Source: Diploptera punctata (taxonomy: Eukaryota > Arthropoda > Insecta > Blattodea > Blaberidae). From it: 64,000 bases of DNA. The translations under genes were made by a program, and so were the position numbers. The DNA lies in the NCBI GenBank assembly GCA_030220185.1, contig JASPKZ010007430.1, positions 1,315,501 to 1,379,500 on the forward strand, given 5' to 3'. Shown here in pieces: positions 42,622 to 53,579 of this stretch (position 1 is the first letter of the stretch; each line of letters opens with the position of its first letter). The notes below the pieces were generated by a model. It had not been told where the DNA came from. It was given only the letters and a program-made list of their open reading frames with translations, and did not search any database.

Positions 42622-42950
42622 AAACGACACTGTTGACTAGTGGTTATCATGTTCGGATATGGTTCAGAGGTTCCCGGGTTCAAACCCACCCGGGATCGTT
42701 AGATTTTTAATTATGTAAAAATCCTGTGCATGGCTTCCTTCGGAGGGAAAGTAAAGCCGTGGATTCTTTGTAAAATCGTTCCATTACTTCACTGACTCTA
42801 TCAAAATTAAATTCTAAAGGAGAATTAAAATTATGCAGTAAAGTTCCAAATTAGTTTGGGAGATTTACACCACATAAAACAAACTCAAGCAATTTTTTCG
42901 GCATTTTCAGCCCGGATTTTATTTGCGACGCTAAAGACCTGAGATGTTAA
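42622..42950 (+). mobile_element. SINE-D
   Basis: Head GTTGACTAGTGGTTATCATG, B box CCGGGTTCAAACCC, body CCTTCGGAGGGAAAGTAAAGC and tail ending TTTATTTGCGACGCTAAAGA. Confidence 0.7.
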
Positions 42951-43064
42951 TGAATTGTCTAAAGAGATGAAAATTCGTTTGGTATTTAAAAGACTATTTA
43001 GTGAATGAAATTTTGAATAAAGTATATCAATAAAATGTATATAAGTTAAGTATTTTATATTACA

Positions 43065-43620
43065 CTAGCTCTTACCCGGCTTTCACTACTACGCCAAAAT
43101 AAATTAAATGTGTTTCTATGTTTAGTTGAATAAGTAAAATAAAAATAATTATAAATTTATATCGTAATTATTTTTAGACACCCCGTGCTGATTACCCGAC
43201 ATTGCCCGAGAATCTACTTAACCCGATCTCCTTGGCATAAATGAGCTGGAAGACAAAAATGGTTATAGAGGGTTATCGGTAAAAGACACATGCGGTCGCG
43301 GACTTTTTTGTACTTTTTTTAGTGATATTCAATTATGCGTACATTAATTTGGTATAAGTTATATGTTATGGTTTAAGCAGCATAAGTCATTTAAGCGTCC
43401 AAAAAGTTCCGAAAACCACGTTTTTCTCTACAAATGGTAATTTTTAAGGGCGAAGGGATTGAGTATTACAACTCCCTTATAGCCTAAAACCTTCCCGGGA
43501 AACTCCTGAACATTTTGCAAAAAACCTCATTACAATCGGATGAACGGTATGGCAGTGCATAAAGGACAAACATACAGACATACATACATTCATTTAGGCC
43601 TATATATATATATATATATT
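43065..43620 (+). repeat. Dispersed repeat with ACATACAGAC-type tail
   Basis: Runs from CTAGCTCTTACCCGGC to AAACATACAGACATACATACATTC. It includes CCCGACATTGCCCGAGAA and ACAATCGGATGAACGG. This resembles the 3' ends of retroelements (CCCGGC...CATACAGACA) common in insects. A related start, TTACCCGGCGTTGTCCGGGT, is at 59865. No coding seen. Family not established. Confidence 0.5.
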
Positions 43621-43624
43621 TGAA

Positions 43625-44150
43625 ATTAATCCATAACACTCTTTTAGTAGCATGACCTTCTGTATTCTACATATTAAAAAAAACAGAAATATTTGCTAGT
43701 CAGGTTTGACAATTTCCGAACAATTTCTCAACATGTCTGACAATTTCATTTCGGCAATTTCAGTGATAATCTACCGATATCGTTTCAAACTGAAAATCGC
43801 TGTAAACATTGAGTAATATAATCTACCGATATTGTTTCAGACTGGCATTTGCTGTAAACTATATTGGTTAATATTCATTTCCTAGCATATGGACAAAATA
43901 TTCAGTAATATTAGGGCCTACATTCAATTAATTCTTGTAATATTTTTATGCGTGCACCCGAGGGCGCGTGTATATAAAGGTGCCACTATATATGTTTACC
44001 TCGCGTTACACAAGCAGCTTAAAGCAGTTCCATTACTTTCTGCTATCTGCAGCACTCCAGATATTTTCTTTACTAAGCTCAACTCGAATTTCAATTAGCA
44101 CAGAAAAAAAGTGAATTCCCGCTGAGTTTTAGAATCAAATAAGAAAAAAC
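43625..44150. other. Unassigned stretch
   Basis: A local duplication: AATCTACCGATATCGTTTCA near 43780 recurs as AATCTACCGATATTGTTTCA near 43820. Otherwise nothing. Confidence 0.4.
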
Positions 44151-44151
44151 C

Positions 44152-44154
<3 letters not shown>

Positions 44155-44208
<54 letters not shown>

Positions 44209-44240
44209 TTAATAATAATAATGTTAATCATAATAATAGA
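44155..44240. repeat. (AAT)n microsatellite
   Basis: Pure AAT, then ATGTTAAT variants, adjoining the 3' end of the minus-strand LINE at 44240. Confidence 0.9.
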
Positions 44241-44552
44241 TCATCGATTAATTAATGTCTTTGACATCGTCCGATTCCTAATCGCCAATTTTGTCGGTCC
44301 ATCCAATCTCCTGGTTGTAATGTTTCCCCTTCACGTATAAATATATTCCCTGCTTCCAGGAGATTTTAGGTCTTCCTCTGCCTCGTCTTCCCTAGGTTTC
44401 CATTCCAAAACACATTTTGGTACCCGATCTTCCATTCGCTGGACATGCCCGTAACATCTTAATTGCTGAGTTTTAATATAATCTAAAATAGTGTTATCAA
44501 ACTTCCATTTTCTCTCTTATAACTGAGTTCCTAATGTTTTTCTCTTCTTGAA
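44240..44552 (-). mobile_element. LINE C-terminal fragment, separate family
   Basis: The minus-strand translation reads LRCYGHVQRMEDRVPKC, EWKPRGRRGRGRPK (with a frame change) and SWKQG, then IGWTDKIGD. This is the GHVxRM...GRGRPK C-terminus of a non-LTR reverse transcriptase, distinct from LINE-alpha in its tail. Confidence 0.65.
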
Positions 44553-44611
<59 letters not shown>

Positions 44612-45480
44612 GATCTTTATTATTTACCCGGCAGAGTTAAGACATTAAGACTTTGTCTACCACTAAACCAGGGTAAATAAAATTTACAATAATTAAACTT
44701 GTAAATTATTACGCAGAAGGCCTACAATATTATTACTATATAAAATATTTAGTATAAATTCAAGGAATAATAGATACAAAGTAGGAAACAGGGGTGTAAG
44801 AGGTAGTGATGTGCATTCTATAACCTCTCCTACCTAATTCTCAACCTCACCTGCACATGGTACACCCTGCTTTTAACTAACGAGGTAATGGGGACCGAGT
44901 CACGGCGGTATAACAGTTCCATCAAATATGGAGGATATTCCATATTTTGAACGCCTGACTAGAGGCTATAAGGTAGCAGCCCTACCACTAGTCTTGCTCT
45001 GTGGATAGCTGGTAACCAACCCAGGGGACTTCCTACTACTCGAAGAAACTTAAGCCCGTACAGGCCACATGGCCTAAAACAAATTTGTTCATGATGATGA
45101 TGATGATGATGAAGTAGGAAACAATTTTAAATATACTACTCGTAACATAATAAATATAGTTTTTTAAAAGAAAAACATGCATAAGCTGCTACAAGCAATT
45201 GTATAAGCTTGGACTTAAAAGTGTCAAGTGTGATATCTTGAAGGAGAAAATTTCAGGAATGGGTAGTGGCTACTTTGAAAGAATCAGTATAGAAAGAGTT
45301 CTTGTTACCTAATATTAAAATTGTAGTGAGATTCTAACTTTTCAAATCTGGACGCCAGGTAACTAGAGGGGCAAAAGTGCAAAAATGTGAAAAGAAGTGA
45401 GGAAAGTAGGTTTACGATTCATAATACGTAGCAAAGAGAGTTATTTAAGAACGCGAAAATTTGTTTATAAGGGCGGATAT
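44553..45480 (-). mobile_element. LINE-gamma 3' end, split by a 321-bp insert
   Basis: (TAA)n tail at 44553-44612, then the CCCGGCAGAGTTAAGACATT and CACTAAACCAGGGTAAATAA 3' UTR. After the insert (44791-45111), decayed C-terminal coding (GTCAAGTGTGATATC, ATTTCAGGAATGGGTAG) is collinear with 59280-59540. Confidence 0.75.
44791..45111 (+). mobile_element. (ATG)n-tailed retroposon with 12-bp target duplication
   Basis: AAGTAGGAAACA flanks both sides (44779-44790 and 45112-45123). The insert starts GGGGTGTAAGAGGTAG and ends CCCGTACAGGCCACATGGCC...TTCATGATGATG repeats. The end resembles the LINE-beta terminus, so this is either a 5'-truncated LINE-beta or a SINE using its tail. No protein recognised. 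Confidence 0.85.
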
Positions 45481-45554
45481 TTATTATTATACGAACGCAA
45501 GTAGTTTCGGTAGTAGTAGTATTTTATGTAACGACTGTCTGTATTTTATATTTC

Positions 45555-45772
45555 AGGTCGTTAGCGTCACAATTCAAATCTGGGAGTAAAAGGGACGACA
45601 AATTTTGCTCATGCTATAAATTCACGATATGGGACCCGCGGCATTAATTCCGTTACGAATGAAGCCATACGCAGAATATATATGCCCTAAATAAATCCAC
45701 TGACCCTGGCCGCGTTTGAACCCGCGAACCTCGGATTCAGAGGCGAATATGATAACACTAGTCTTCCGGGAT
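45555..45772 (-). mobile_element. SINE-D
   Basis: Minus-strand head with ACTAGTGTTATCATATTCGCC and B box GGGTTCAAACGCGGCC, body GGGTCAGTGGATTTATTTAGG and tail ending GAATTGTGACGCTAACGACC. Confidence 0.7.
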
Positions 45773-45774
45773 GT

Positions 45775-46240
45775 TTAAAAAATCAGATATTTAAAATTAT
45801 ATGTATTAATAAAAAATATACCCCATTTGATCAATGAGTTTTTACACAGAGTGTTTGCAAATTTAGTTTGTTGAAAATAAGTAGTTAAGTCAGTATTATT
45901 ACCAGATCATCAAATGCAGCAGATTAGAACATTATCCTGTATGGATGAGAGTAAAACTAGATTGTTGTGTTGTACAAAAACAGAAAGAATGTGGCAAGTC
46001 TCGCTGCGTGCGAGAATGTCACCGGTAACTAACTTGTTTATCAGGTCATGAGCACAATTTATAACTTATTTATATCAATAAAAAACTTACTAGGAAAACA
46101 TTGATCGATTTTACCAAACAATGGAAGAAAGCATCTCCAACGTGTCACCTATTGAAAATTAAGTTTCCATATAACATAATATACATAGGCTAGAAGTGAT
46201 GATAAATTTAATAAAAAGAGAGAATTTTATTATTATATAG
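45775..46240. other. AT-rich stretch
   Basis: Nothing recognised. Confidence 0.4.
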
Positions 46241-46870
46241 GAAATAGATGTTTCATATAAGACACATTTTAGAAAAGAAATGGGAACATAACGGCACTGT
46301 AGGGCCCTACTTCAACTAAATGTAGATTAAAAAAGTATCAATTTTAATTAAGAGTGAGAAGTTGTATAGCATTATGCAGGAATTCGGAATCCCTAAGAAG
46401 TTATAATAATTCGAATGTGTCTAAATAGCACAAAGGTTAGAGTGTGGGTAGGAAAGAATTTTCAGATATTTGAAATTCGCAATGGCTAAAAGGAGAGAGA
46501 TACTATACAATTTTGTACTACAGCATGCGATCAAAACTTAAGAGGATAAAGAAAGCCTAATAATTTTTTTTGAAATATGCCGATTACGTAGTACTATTAT
46601 GCGATAGTAAAGAGATAGACCTACTAAGGGCCAACATTAACATTCTATCAAGTAACACTAATGAAACTGGGGTTGGAAGTAAATATAAAAAAAACTAAAT
46701 ATATGGTCACATGTAGAAATATATAATGGATATGGATAGTTAATGACAAATGAGGGAAACTTTGAAGAAATGGCTGAATTCACAAACCTAATTACAATTA
46801 GGAATAAGGTGCAGAAAGAAATTAGACATAGGCAGAATTCTGAAAAAAGGCATTCTATCATACATTACAT

Positions 46871-47036
46871 CAGCAATTTCCCTAAAGTAGCGACTCCAAC
46901 ACCTTCTCCCTGAGGTGTTCGTTTTAAGCCGACAACCTTGAATGTGGACGCGAACAAGATAGGGAGGACAAAATACTGGGGCTTGGGAGTATGGTCTTTG
47001 ACCGAGGTATCCCAAGGGGTGGAGGCATGGGCCCAG
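46871..47036. mobile_element. 166-bp unidentified insert with 11-bp duplication
   Basis: ATACATTACAT occurs at 46860-46870 and 47037-47047, bracketing sequence absent from other LINE-alpha copies. It is GC-richer than its surroundings (CCTGAGGTGTTCG, CCAAGGGGTGGAGGCATGGG). There is no poly-A, no inverted termini and no recognised family. Confidence 0.7.
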
Positions 47037-47644
47037 ATACATTACATGGAATCTTGTCATCCAACTTCTCAAAAAATAAATAAATATAAATCAATGAAAC
47101 GGTTATTCTTCCAGTTACATAATTAATATGGATTCGAAACATGTACTCTTACTTTAGGGGAGGAGATAATATTACGAATAGTCCGCCGTGCTGGCTCAGG
47201 TGGTAGTATGACTTTAAATTAAATTGTTCAATTAATTTAATTGTAAAATTTTCAATTGTGGGTAGTGGTGTACAATTTTTAATCGCAAGATTGAGCGCCA
47301 AATTCTTGGATTAAATTTCTAATCCCTCCCCAGTACATATGTTGAGAAAATTAAACTGCAGCAAATTAAGGAGTAAATGGTTTTGCCAACCAAACAACAA
47401 CATATCGCGGTTGAAATCCCAAACCCTACTTTCACAGTTCATACAAAATGAAGAAATGAGTAAAGTAATCCCTAAAGATACAAAATCACTTGCCCCAATT
47501 ACCAACCCACCAAAATATGATTGATGTTAAGGTAAAACTTGAAATGGAAAGTGCAGTTAGTAAAAAGAATGGTTCTCCTGATTTCCTAAAAATGATAGGA
47601 CTCGAAACATTAAATATAACTTGTCCCAAAGAAACATGATGCAA

Positions 47645-48645
47645 AAAATATACAGACGGCTCACATAAAAGCCAAGAAACGGGCTTTGGAATATATTGTA
47701 ATGAATTTTGTCATTTTGCACTATTAGTAGAATTTACTAACAATGTTGATGGGGAAATTTCGGTCATTAAATTTGCCCTAGAAAATGTCTTTTATATTCC
47801 AGAAATAAAGAAAAAAATTGTTATACTCTCAGCCTCAAGAGCATCCCTACAAAAAATCCAAAAACTACAGCTATCATGATACTGTAATATCACAGGATAT
47901 AAGAAAACTATACATAGCAGTTAAAAACAGAAATTCAGAAAGAGTACTTCAATCGATACCTGGACATGTCGGCTTGCAAGGAAATGAAACTACAGATAGA
48001 GAAAAAAAAGTACTAACAGAATGAAACCAGATTCTAAACTAGAACTACCAACCAAACTTAAACTAATTGGAAATATGTTGATGCAACAAGAACAAGAAAG
48101 GAAAAGAGTACATGAAGGGAACATTTTATGACGATTTGAATAAATATAAAATGTTGACGTTGAAACCTAGAAAAACTGGAGTAGCTCAGTTTCGGCTAAC
48201 TTTAGGGCATCACTACCTTCAGGAATACCTATTAAGGATTTTTTTTCAACAACGACTATCTGATTTTTTTAAATTCCTTTCTTTGTCTTTTCTTTCGTTT
48301 ACACTGTTCTTCCTTTTTGTTTTACCTTTGTTAATCTTTTTATCGTATTCACCCATACTAACACAAGACAGGACACACACCCAGACCCAAGGTGAAGATT
48401 TAAAATCCCCTACCCCGCCGGGAATCGAACCCGGGTCGCCGGAGTGGACTACGCCATGGCGACGGACATGGATGAAACTGACAATGGAAAAATGCTGTTC
48501 ACTGTGTGATAAATATAATGCTATTCTAAACGTGGAAAATATTCTCAGCTGCAGAAAAATAGTTGAAAATAAACTGGAAACTTGGAAGCTCTTAATTTTG
48601 AAGCTAGGGGAAAAAATGACTTGGATCAACAATCCCGCAAGCCAC
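47645..48645 (+). pseudogene. RNase H / zinc-knuckle region of LINE-delta, decayed
   Basis: KKYTDGSHKSQETGFGIYC gives the first catalytic Asp of RNase H. GEISVIKFALENV holds the Glu. VILSASRASLQKI has Ala where the catalytic Asp (normally SDS) is expected. SIPGHVGLQGNETTDREKK in another frame retains the final Asp. Downstream: RKTGVAQFRLTLGHHYL, then past SINE-F the knuckle KCCSLCDKYNAILNVENILSC, whose His is replaced by Asn, and ENKLETWKL. Several stops and one frameshift. Loss of two key residues suggests long neutral drift. Confidence 0.75.
48241..48470 (-). mobile_element. SINE-F inserted in LINE-delta
   Basis: The minus-strand head lies at the right (GCCATGGCGTAGTCCACTCC; B box GGGTTCGATTCCCGG) and the A-run at the left (T-run 48241-48247). 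Collinear with 27345-27562. The duplication flanking it is short (about GGAT). Confidence 0.8.
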
Positions 48646-48849
48646 TAACAACAACATATGTTAAAAAGGCATGTTATGGTATTGTTGATAGCGATTCGTT
48701 CGGATGGAGACTTTAAGCTTGGTGACACCCTTAGTTCTTTTCGACAGGAGTAGGCTCCGCATTTCACCTTCTCCCTTTTCTTCATTATTATCCCTTATAC
48801 ATCACACTTTACACTTCACAAACACATAAACATACATTCACCCTACACT

Positions 48850-48850
48850 C

Positions 48851-48899
<49 letters not shown>
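48850..48899. repeat. (TC)n(TA)n microsatellite inside SINE-G
   Basis: Grew from the CTCCTCTCT element present in other SINE-G copies (39520). Confidence 0.9.
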
Positions 48900-48901
<2 letters not shown>

Positions 48902-49504
48902 CTACAATACAAGAATACATAACATAGCCTACTTAAAGTGGTGCCCAAATGGTGCGAAAATTTAAAATAGACCTCATTAATGGCATCTATCCGCCTAGTG
49001 CAGAAACTGAAACTCGCAAGTTGCAGAGGGTGGCATTAGAAATACTTTAAATATTAAAATTCTTGGAAAAAAATGTTGGACCATAGAGAGACGAACAGAC
49101 AGATGAATGGAGAATATATATAATAGTGAGCTACAAGATCTTTATAGGAAAGCATATATAATAAGAAAAGTAAGTCTCTTAGAATGCTATAGGCAAGCTA
49201 TGTGGCACGAATGGGAAATGAAGAGGAACATGAAAATGAAAATTTATAGGAAAACCATAAGGAAAACGTCCAATAGGCAGGCAAAAAAATCAGGAGGTAT
49301 AATAACATTAACAATGATTTGAAGGAGGTAAATTTATACAGGGGATGATTGGAAAACATTGGCTCACGAAAGGAATATATGGAGAGCTTATGTCCGCGCA
49401 GCCATGAAGCTCCGGATTCCACATTCCCAATGAGTTGGTTAGTTACTTATGGCGGAGGATACAAAAGACTCTCCAAGATTTTATTTTTGTAACAAGTTTG
49501 CTAG

Positions 49505-49800
49505 CGCCGTAGCGTAGTGGTTAAGGTACTGCGCTACAAGCCGGAAGGTCGAGGGTTCGAGTCCCGGTGGGGTCAGGATTTTTAAACTGATCCAAACCTT
49601 CTGGCGGCACTATGGTCCTGGGGTCGACTCAGCCTCTAACTGAAATGAGTACCAGACGCTTGTTCTGGGGTAAAGGCGGCCGTCACGCAGGGCTGACAAC
49701 CCGGCTGACATCAAGTGCCGATTGTCAAGAAAAAGTGGGAGCCTTAACCTCCTACTACCCCAAGGGCCTCCTGAGGCCTGTAGTGGGAACACTTTACCTT
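49505..49800 (+). mobile_element. SINE-A with 15-bp target duplication
   Basis: TAACAAGTTTGCTAG lies at 49490-49504 and 49801-49815. Head CGCCGTAGCGTAGTGGTTAAG, B box GGGTTCGAGTCCCGG, body identical in order to 31957-32257, tail ACACTTTACCTT. Only a few differences from the other clean copy, so it is young. Confidence 0.92.
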
Positions 49801-49984
49801 TAACAAGTTTGCTAGAAATACATACAACGATGCAAGAAAATTGAAGACAAATACACTCCTATAATAAAATGCATAATAATAAGGAATAAGTAAATTATTG
49901 TAATGAATAGTCATTCCTCTTTAGGGAATTGTTTAATTATTATTTGAGAGAGGAATAAATTTAAATATTGAGTACATTGTTTGA

Positions 49985-50510
49985 ACTACGAGGGTGGATC
50001 GTAAAGCAATGCACAATAATTTATTTCTGCGTTGGTATTGTAGCTGGGATGTTGAAATTTCAGCGAGATATACAGGATAATTCTGTAAGAGCATGCAAAC
50101 ATAAAACAGCACATGGGGCATGCTTCACTGAATAATTTGAGATAGGGAACCTAGGTTCCAAGAAGCCAGCTTAAGGAGATATGGGTATAAACTTGTCTTT
50201 CACAATATTGTCTAGTCTTTTTTATTTGTATTATTTATCAGTTAATTGCAAGCACCATTTTGTATGTTACAACAGTTACTCAAACTGACGGCCACCAACC
50301 TCAGTGCAAGCACGGCATCAGCGTATAAGATTCTGACGCACAGTGGTGTGTTTCGAATCACATCACAGGCAACTTCAATCCTGGCAACTAATTCCATGTC
50401 AATTTTCATTGGAGTCTCAAACACAAGTGAGTTTAGATATCCCCATAGGAAATAAATCAAGGGGTGTCTTTCGAATTTCTGTGAGATAAGCCTGGTCTAG
50501 CAGCCACATA
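49985..50510 (-). pseudogene. C-terminal relic of a second Tc1/mariner-type transposon
   Basis: The minus-strand frame reads IYFLWGYLNSLVFETPMKI then ELVARIEVACDVIRNTP, the region just after the third catalytic Asp (DFxLWG) in DUF4817-type transposases. The element end CGAGGGTGGATCGTAAAG at about 49990 looks like a terminal repeat. The rest of the transposase and the opposite terminus are missing. Confidence 0.6.
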
Positions 50511-50559
50511 TAGAAATATATAATATGCACATGCGTGCATTGTATCACGTTATAGATGG

Positions 50560-51622
50560 TGTTTTTTTATAGTTGTGTTGCAGAAGGCTCCGTCAAGCTG
50601 ATTGCGATAGACGTATTGGCGAGGCGGGAACTTTGAATTTTAATGTTCTCTTAATAACTGCAATAAAAAGTCTACATGTAGAAAATAAAATAACAATCGA
50701 AACTGGAGTAAAAAATAAAAATCATATAACAGCAACAATAAATAGAGGTGTAGAGGCAGAGATGTCCGCTTTCATCCTCCCTTTTTAATGTTTATATTGA
50801 CGATATCATATATAATTGGCAGATACACTTGGACTCACATTTCAAAATAATAAATAAAATCTCAGACACCTTCTTTTTACAGACGACCAAGTTCTAATAT
50901 CTAGCTCAGAAGATGGTCTACAGAAATCACTCTTTCAATTAAATAACATTATACAGATTTATAATTTTAAAATATCAATAAGTAAAACGAAAATCTTAGC
51001 TTTTAAAGGATCAGATACTTTAAGAGCTAAAATAATTCTGGAGGAGAAACCCGTTGAACAAGTGAACCATTTTAAATACCTGGGTTATGAAATCTCCTAT
51101 TAATGTAGATATTTTTAACAAACTTAATAAATTTAATTATATGTGTGGTACAATTAAAAAATATTTAAAAATATAAGAAAGGAAAAAACAAACTTTTATA
51201 AAGCAGTGGCAATCTCCTTACTGTTGTATGGTAGTGAATTTTTTGTTTTAACTAAAAGAGAAGAGAAGATCGTAGAAGCAGCTGAAATTAGATTTCTGAG
51301 AAGTGTAGCTGGCTGCAAACTTCTTGAAAGAAGAATAAGTGAAGATATTAGAAATGAGCCAAATATTTTTTTTTTAATTTTTAGATAAAATAAAATAATA
51401 AATAATGGAAAGAACATGTTCAAAGAATGAAACATGAACGCATACCAAAAATTATACTTAATTACAAACCAGAAGGAGACAGGAATGTTGGTAGACCGAA
51501 AAAGAGATGGATTCAACTTTTTGAATGCGAATCTACGAAACCGGTCAACTTTTTGAATGAGAATCTATGAGACCGGAACAAGCCATATGGGCTTAATCCG
51601 TGATTATTGGTGATGATGATGA
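50560..51622 (+). mobile_element. LINE-beta, longest copy
   Basis: Plus-strand RT remnants: VFLITAIKSLHVENKI-like start, MSAFILPF and the IDDI stretch, FTDDQVLISSSEDGLQKSL (catalytic YADD here FTDD), KISISKTKILAFKG, FKYLGYEISY, AVAISLLLYGSEFFVLTK, FLRSVAGCK, then RIPKIILNYKPEGDRNVGRP. The end is GGAACAAGCCATATGGGC and (GAT)n. GAATCTACGARACCGG is duplicated at 51528/51563. Many frame breaks. Confidence 0.8.
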
Positions 51623-51624
51623 TG

Positions 51625-52050
51625 TTCACCCGTAATTGATTTGAATGAAGTTTGAAAATGTAATCCAAAACTATGAACAGCTAGGGTAACTGGGTTTGAA
51701 TGCATGTCGCTGGTGAATGGTAAGGTATTTGGTGCATTGAAGGTTATGCAATTTCCTCAACTCATAGGATCAATAGAAAATCAAACAAGCGAAGGAAATA
51801 ACAATGCTTAATGAAATATTTGTAAATTGCTGGCCGGCAAAGCTCTTTCTAATGAACTTGAATCACACGCTGTCAAACAAATCAAACGAGTTATCGATTT
51901 TACCAAATAGAGTAAAACAAATACACATTAATGAAATCCCTTGAGTTAGAGATGCTGGCATTATTTCTTAAATTGTATCATTTGTTTAGACGTTAGATAT
52001 TGGTAGACTAAAATACATAGAACGGTGAATTTTTTTATTTACAGGCTATG
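51625..52050. other. Unassigned stretch
   Basis: Nothing recognised. Confidence 0.4.
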
Positions 52051-52059
52051 CGAAATATG

Positions 52060-52440
52060 ATATTTAAGAGAGAAGAAGTCTCAAGTATGATTTTCTTTTT
52101 TATCGATGATAGACGAATAGACCAGTAAATCGAGGAAACTATTTTACATGAAGTTTATGGGAAACCAGATATAGCAAGAACAATTAAGCCTCATATACTA
52201 CTATGGCTGTATATGCAGTATAAATGGTGAATGTAAGTGGGGCGTAGTAACATTACTGTAGGAAAACCAGAAGAAAACGCACAGTAGAAGGCCAAAAATG
52301 AGATGGGAATATTTGAGGGAGATGAATTATACAGTGAAGTATTAAAAAACGTTTGCTGAGGATAGAGATGTGCGGAGAGATAATGTCCGCACGACCATGA
52401 AAATTCTGATTCAATAATGCCAGTGAGTTAGTTAATACGT
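52060..52440 (+). mobile_element. LINE-alpha 3' fragment
   Basis: Decayed C-terminal coding (VGKPEENAQ, AEDRDVRRDNVRTTMK in mixed frames) and the terminus TTCAATAATGCCAGTGAGTTAGTTAAT. Confidence 0.75.
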
Positions 52441-52639
52441 TAAATATATAGGTATATAATACGTACTTCATTGCCGTGACAAAGTAGAATATGTCAAGTT
52501 ATAACAACATCAAGGTGTAAACCTTAAATAAAGAGGTGTTCCCAATATTAAAATAATCAATAATATCAATAGCAAGTAACAAATTTTAATTAGTTGGGTT
52601 GTAATTTTACTATAAACACAAAAACTGAATGAGACATAA

Positions 52640-53110
52640 AAAGAAACTGTCAAAATTTCAAATGATATGTGGAACTATACCTACGTAGAACATTAAAGAA
52701 CAAAACAAGAAGAGATACTATATTGGAGTTTCATAAAACATTGGCAGTTCCTGCATTACTTTATGGGAGTGAAACTTGGATAATTATCAAAAAATTACAA
52801 AGTAGAATACAAAACGTAGAAATCAATTTCCTTAGAAGAACAAAAGGCTGCACAAGAATGGATCGGGTAACGAATGAAGATATAAGAAAAGAGTTGAATA
52901 TATATCCATTGAATGATAAAATAAAAAAAAAATATAGAGAAATATGGTTCAGACATTTAGAAAGAATTAATGTAACAAGATTACCAAAAGCAGCATTTAA
53001 CTACAAGTCAAGGGATCAAGGAATGTAGGAAGACCAGTGAAAAGATGGACAGAACAACTGTGAGGCGGAACAGGCAATTTTCCTAGCCCGTGAAGTGAAG
53101 AAGAAGATCA
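52640..53110 (+). mobile_element. LINE-beta 3' fragment
   Basis: A 119-codon open frame (52669-53028) covers the RT C-terminal part: LEFHKTLAVPALLYGSETW, NFLRRTKGCTRMDRV and FRHLERINVTRLPKAAFNY. The terminus has GGCGGAACAGGCAATTTTCC but ends in AAGAAGAAG rather than (GAT)n. No catalytic domain. Confidence 0.75.
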
Positions 53111-53269
53111 TAAAATCAGTTATCAAGCAACTTTCGTTTAATTGTAGACTTCTAGTGATCATATTATAAAGTTTAATAAAGTACTAGATAATTTCAAAGA
53201 TTTGTGTTGGTATTATTGTGCATCTGCAAACATGCAGTCTGACATTATACAATTTCTAGTCTAGCAATC

Positions 53270-53575
53270 ATGAAAAGACGAGCGAATGGAGAAGTCTTCA
53301 TAACAGTGAGCTGTTTGATATTTATTCGAAATCAGAGATAACAAGAACAGTTATGTCTCAGACACGTGGCACAAATGGAGAATGAAAGAGGGGCGCGTAG
53401 AAAAAGCAGAGGGAAAACGCTCAGTTGGTAGATCAAGAATGGGATGGGAGACATTAATCAAGATTTGAGGGAAGTAGATTATACAGGAGATGATTGGAAA
53501 ACATTAGGTCAGGATAGGGATGTATGGAAAGCTTATATCCGCGTGACCATGAACCAGTGAGTTAGTTTAGTTAGC
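53270..53575 (+). mobile_element. LINE-alpha 3' fragment
   Basis: Contains the GHVAQMENERG, SVGRSRMGWE and LGQDRDVWKAYI stretches in mixed frames, and the CCAGTGAGTTAGTTTAGTTA end. Confidence 0.75.
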
Positions 53576-53579
53576 TGTT

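Larger units (their letters stand above)
47351..48652 (+). mobile_element. LINE-delta fragment, itself split by SINE-F
   Basis: Flanked by ACATATGTTRARAA (47335-47348 and 48653-48666). It encodes RNase H and knuckle remnants (separate entry), ends AAGCCACTAACAACAAC without a poly-A tail, and is interrupted at 48241-48470. Confidence 0.8.
47181..49045 (+). mobile_element. SINE-G split by LINE-delta
   Basis: The left part (47181-47350) has the tRNA-like head GTCCGCCGTGCTGGCTCAGG and ends at CCCCAGTACATATGTTGAGA. The right part (48653-49045) resumes ACATATGTTAAAAAGGCATG and continues GATAGCGATTCGTTCGG to CTATCCGCCTAGTGCAGAAA. It includes a (TC)n(TA)n run at 48850-48898. Confidence 0.8.
46250..49445 (+). 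mobile_element. LINE-alpha host of a nested cluster
   Basis: Plus-strand RT remnants (EKKWEHNGTV, EFGIPKKL, NEGNFEEMAEF, KEIRHRQNS) run to about 47180. They resume at 49046 with the LRKIFGPKRDE-equivalent, GNEKRNMK and YVRAAMKL regions, and end at a TGAGTTGGTTAGTTA terminus. In between sit SINE-G, a LINE-delta, a SINE-F and, separately, a 166-bp insert. Too many stops to encode protein. Confidence 0.8.
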
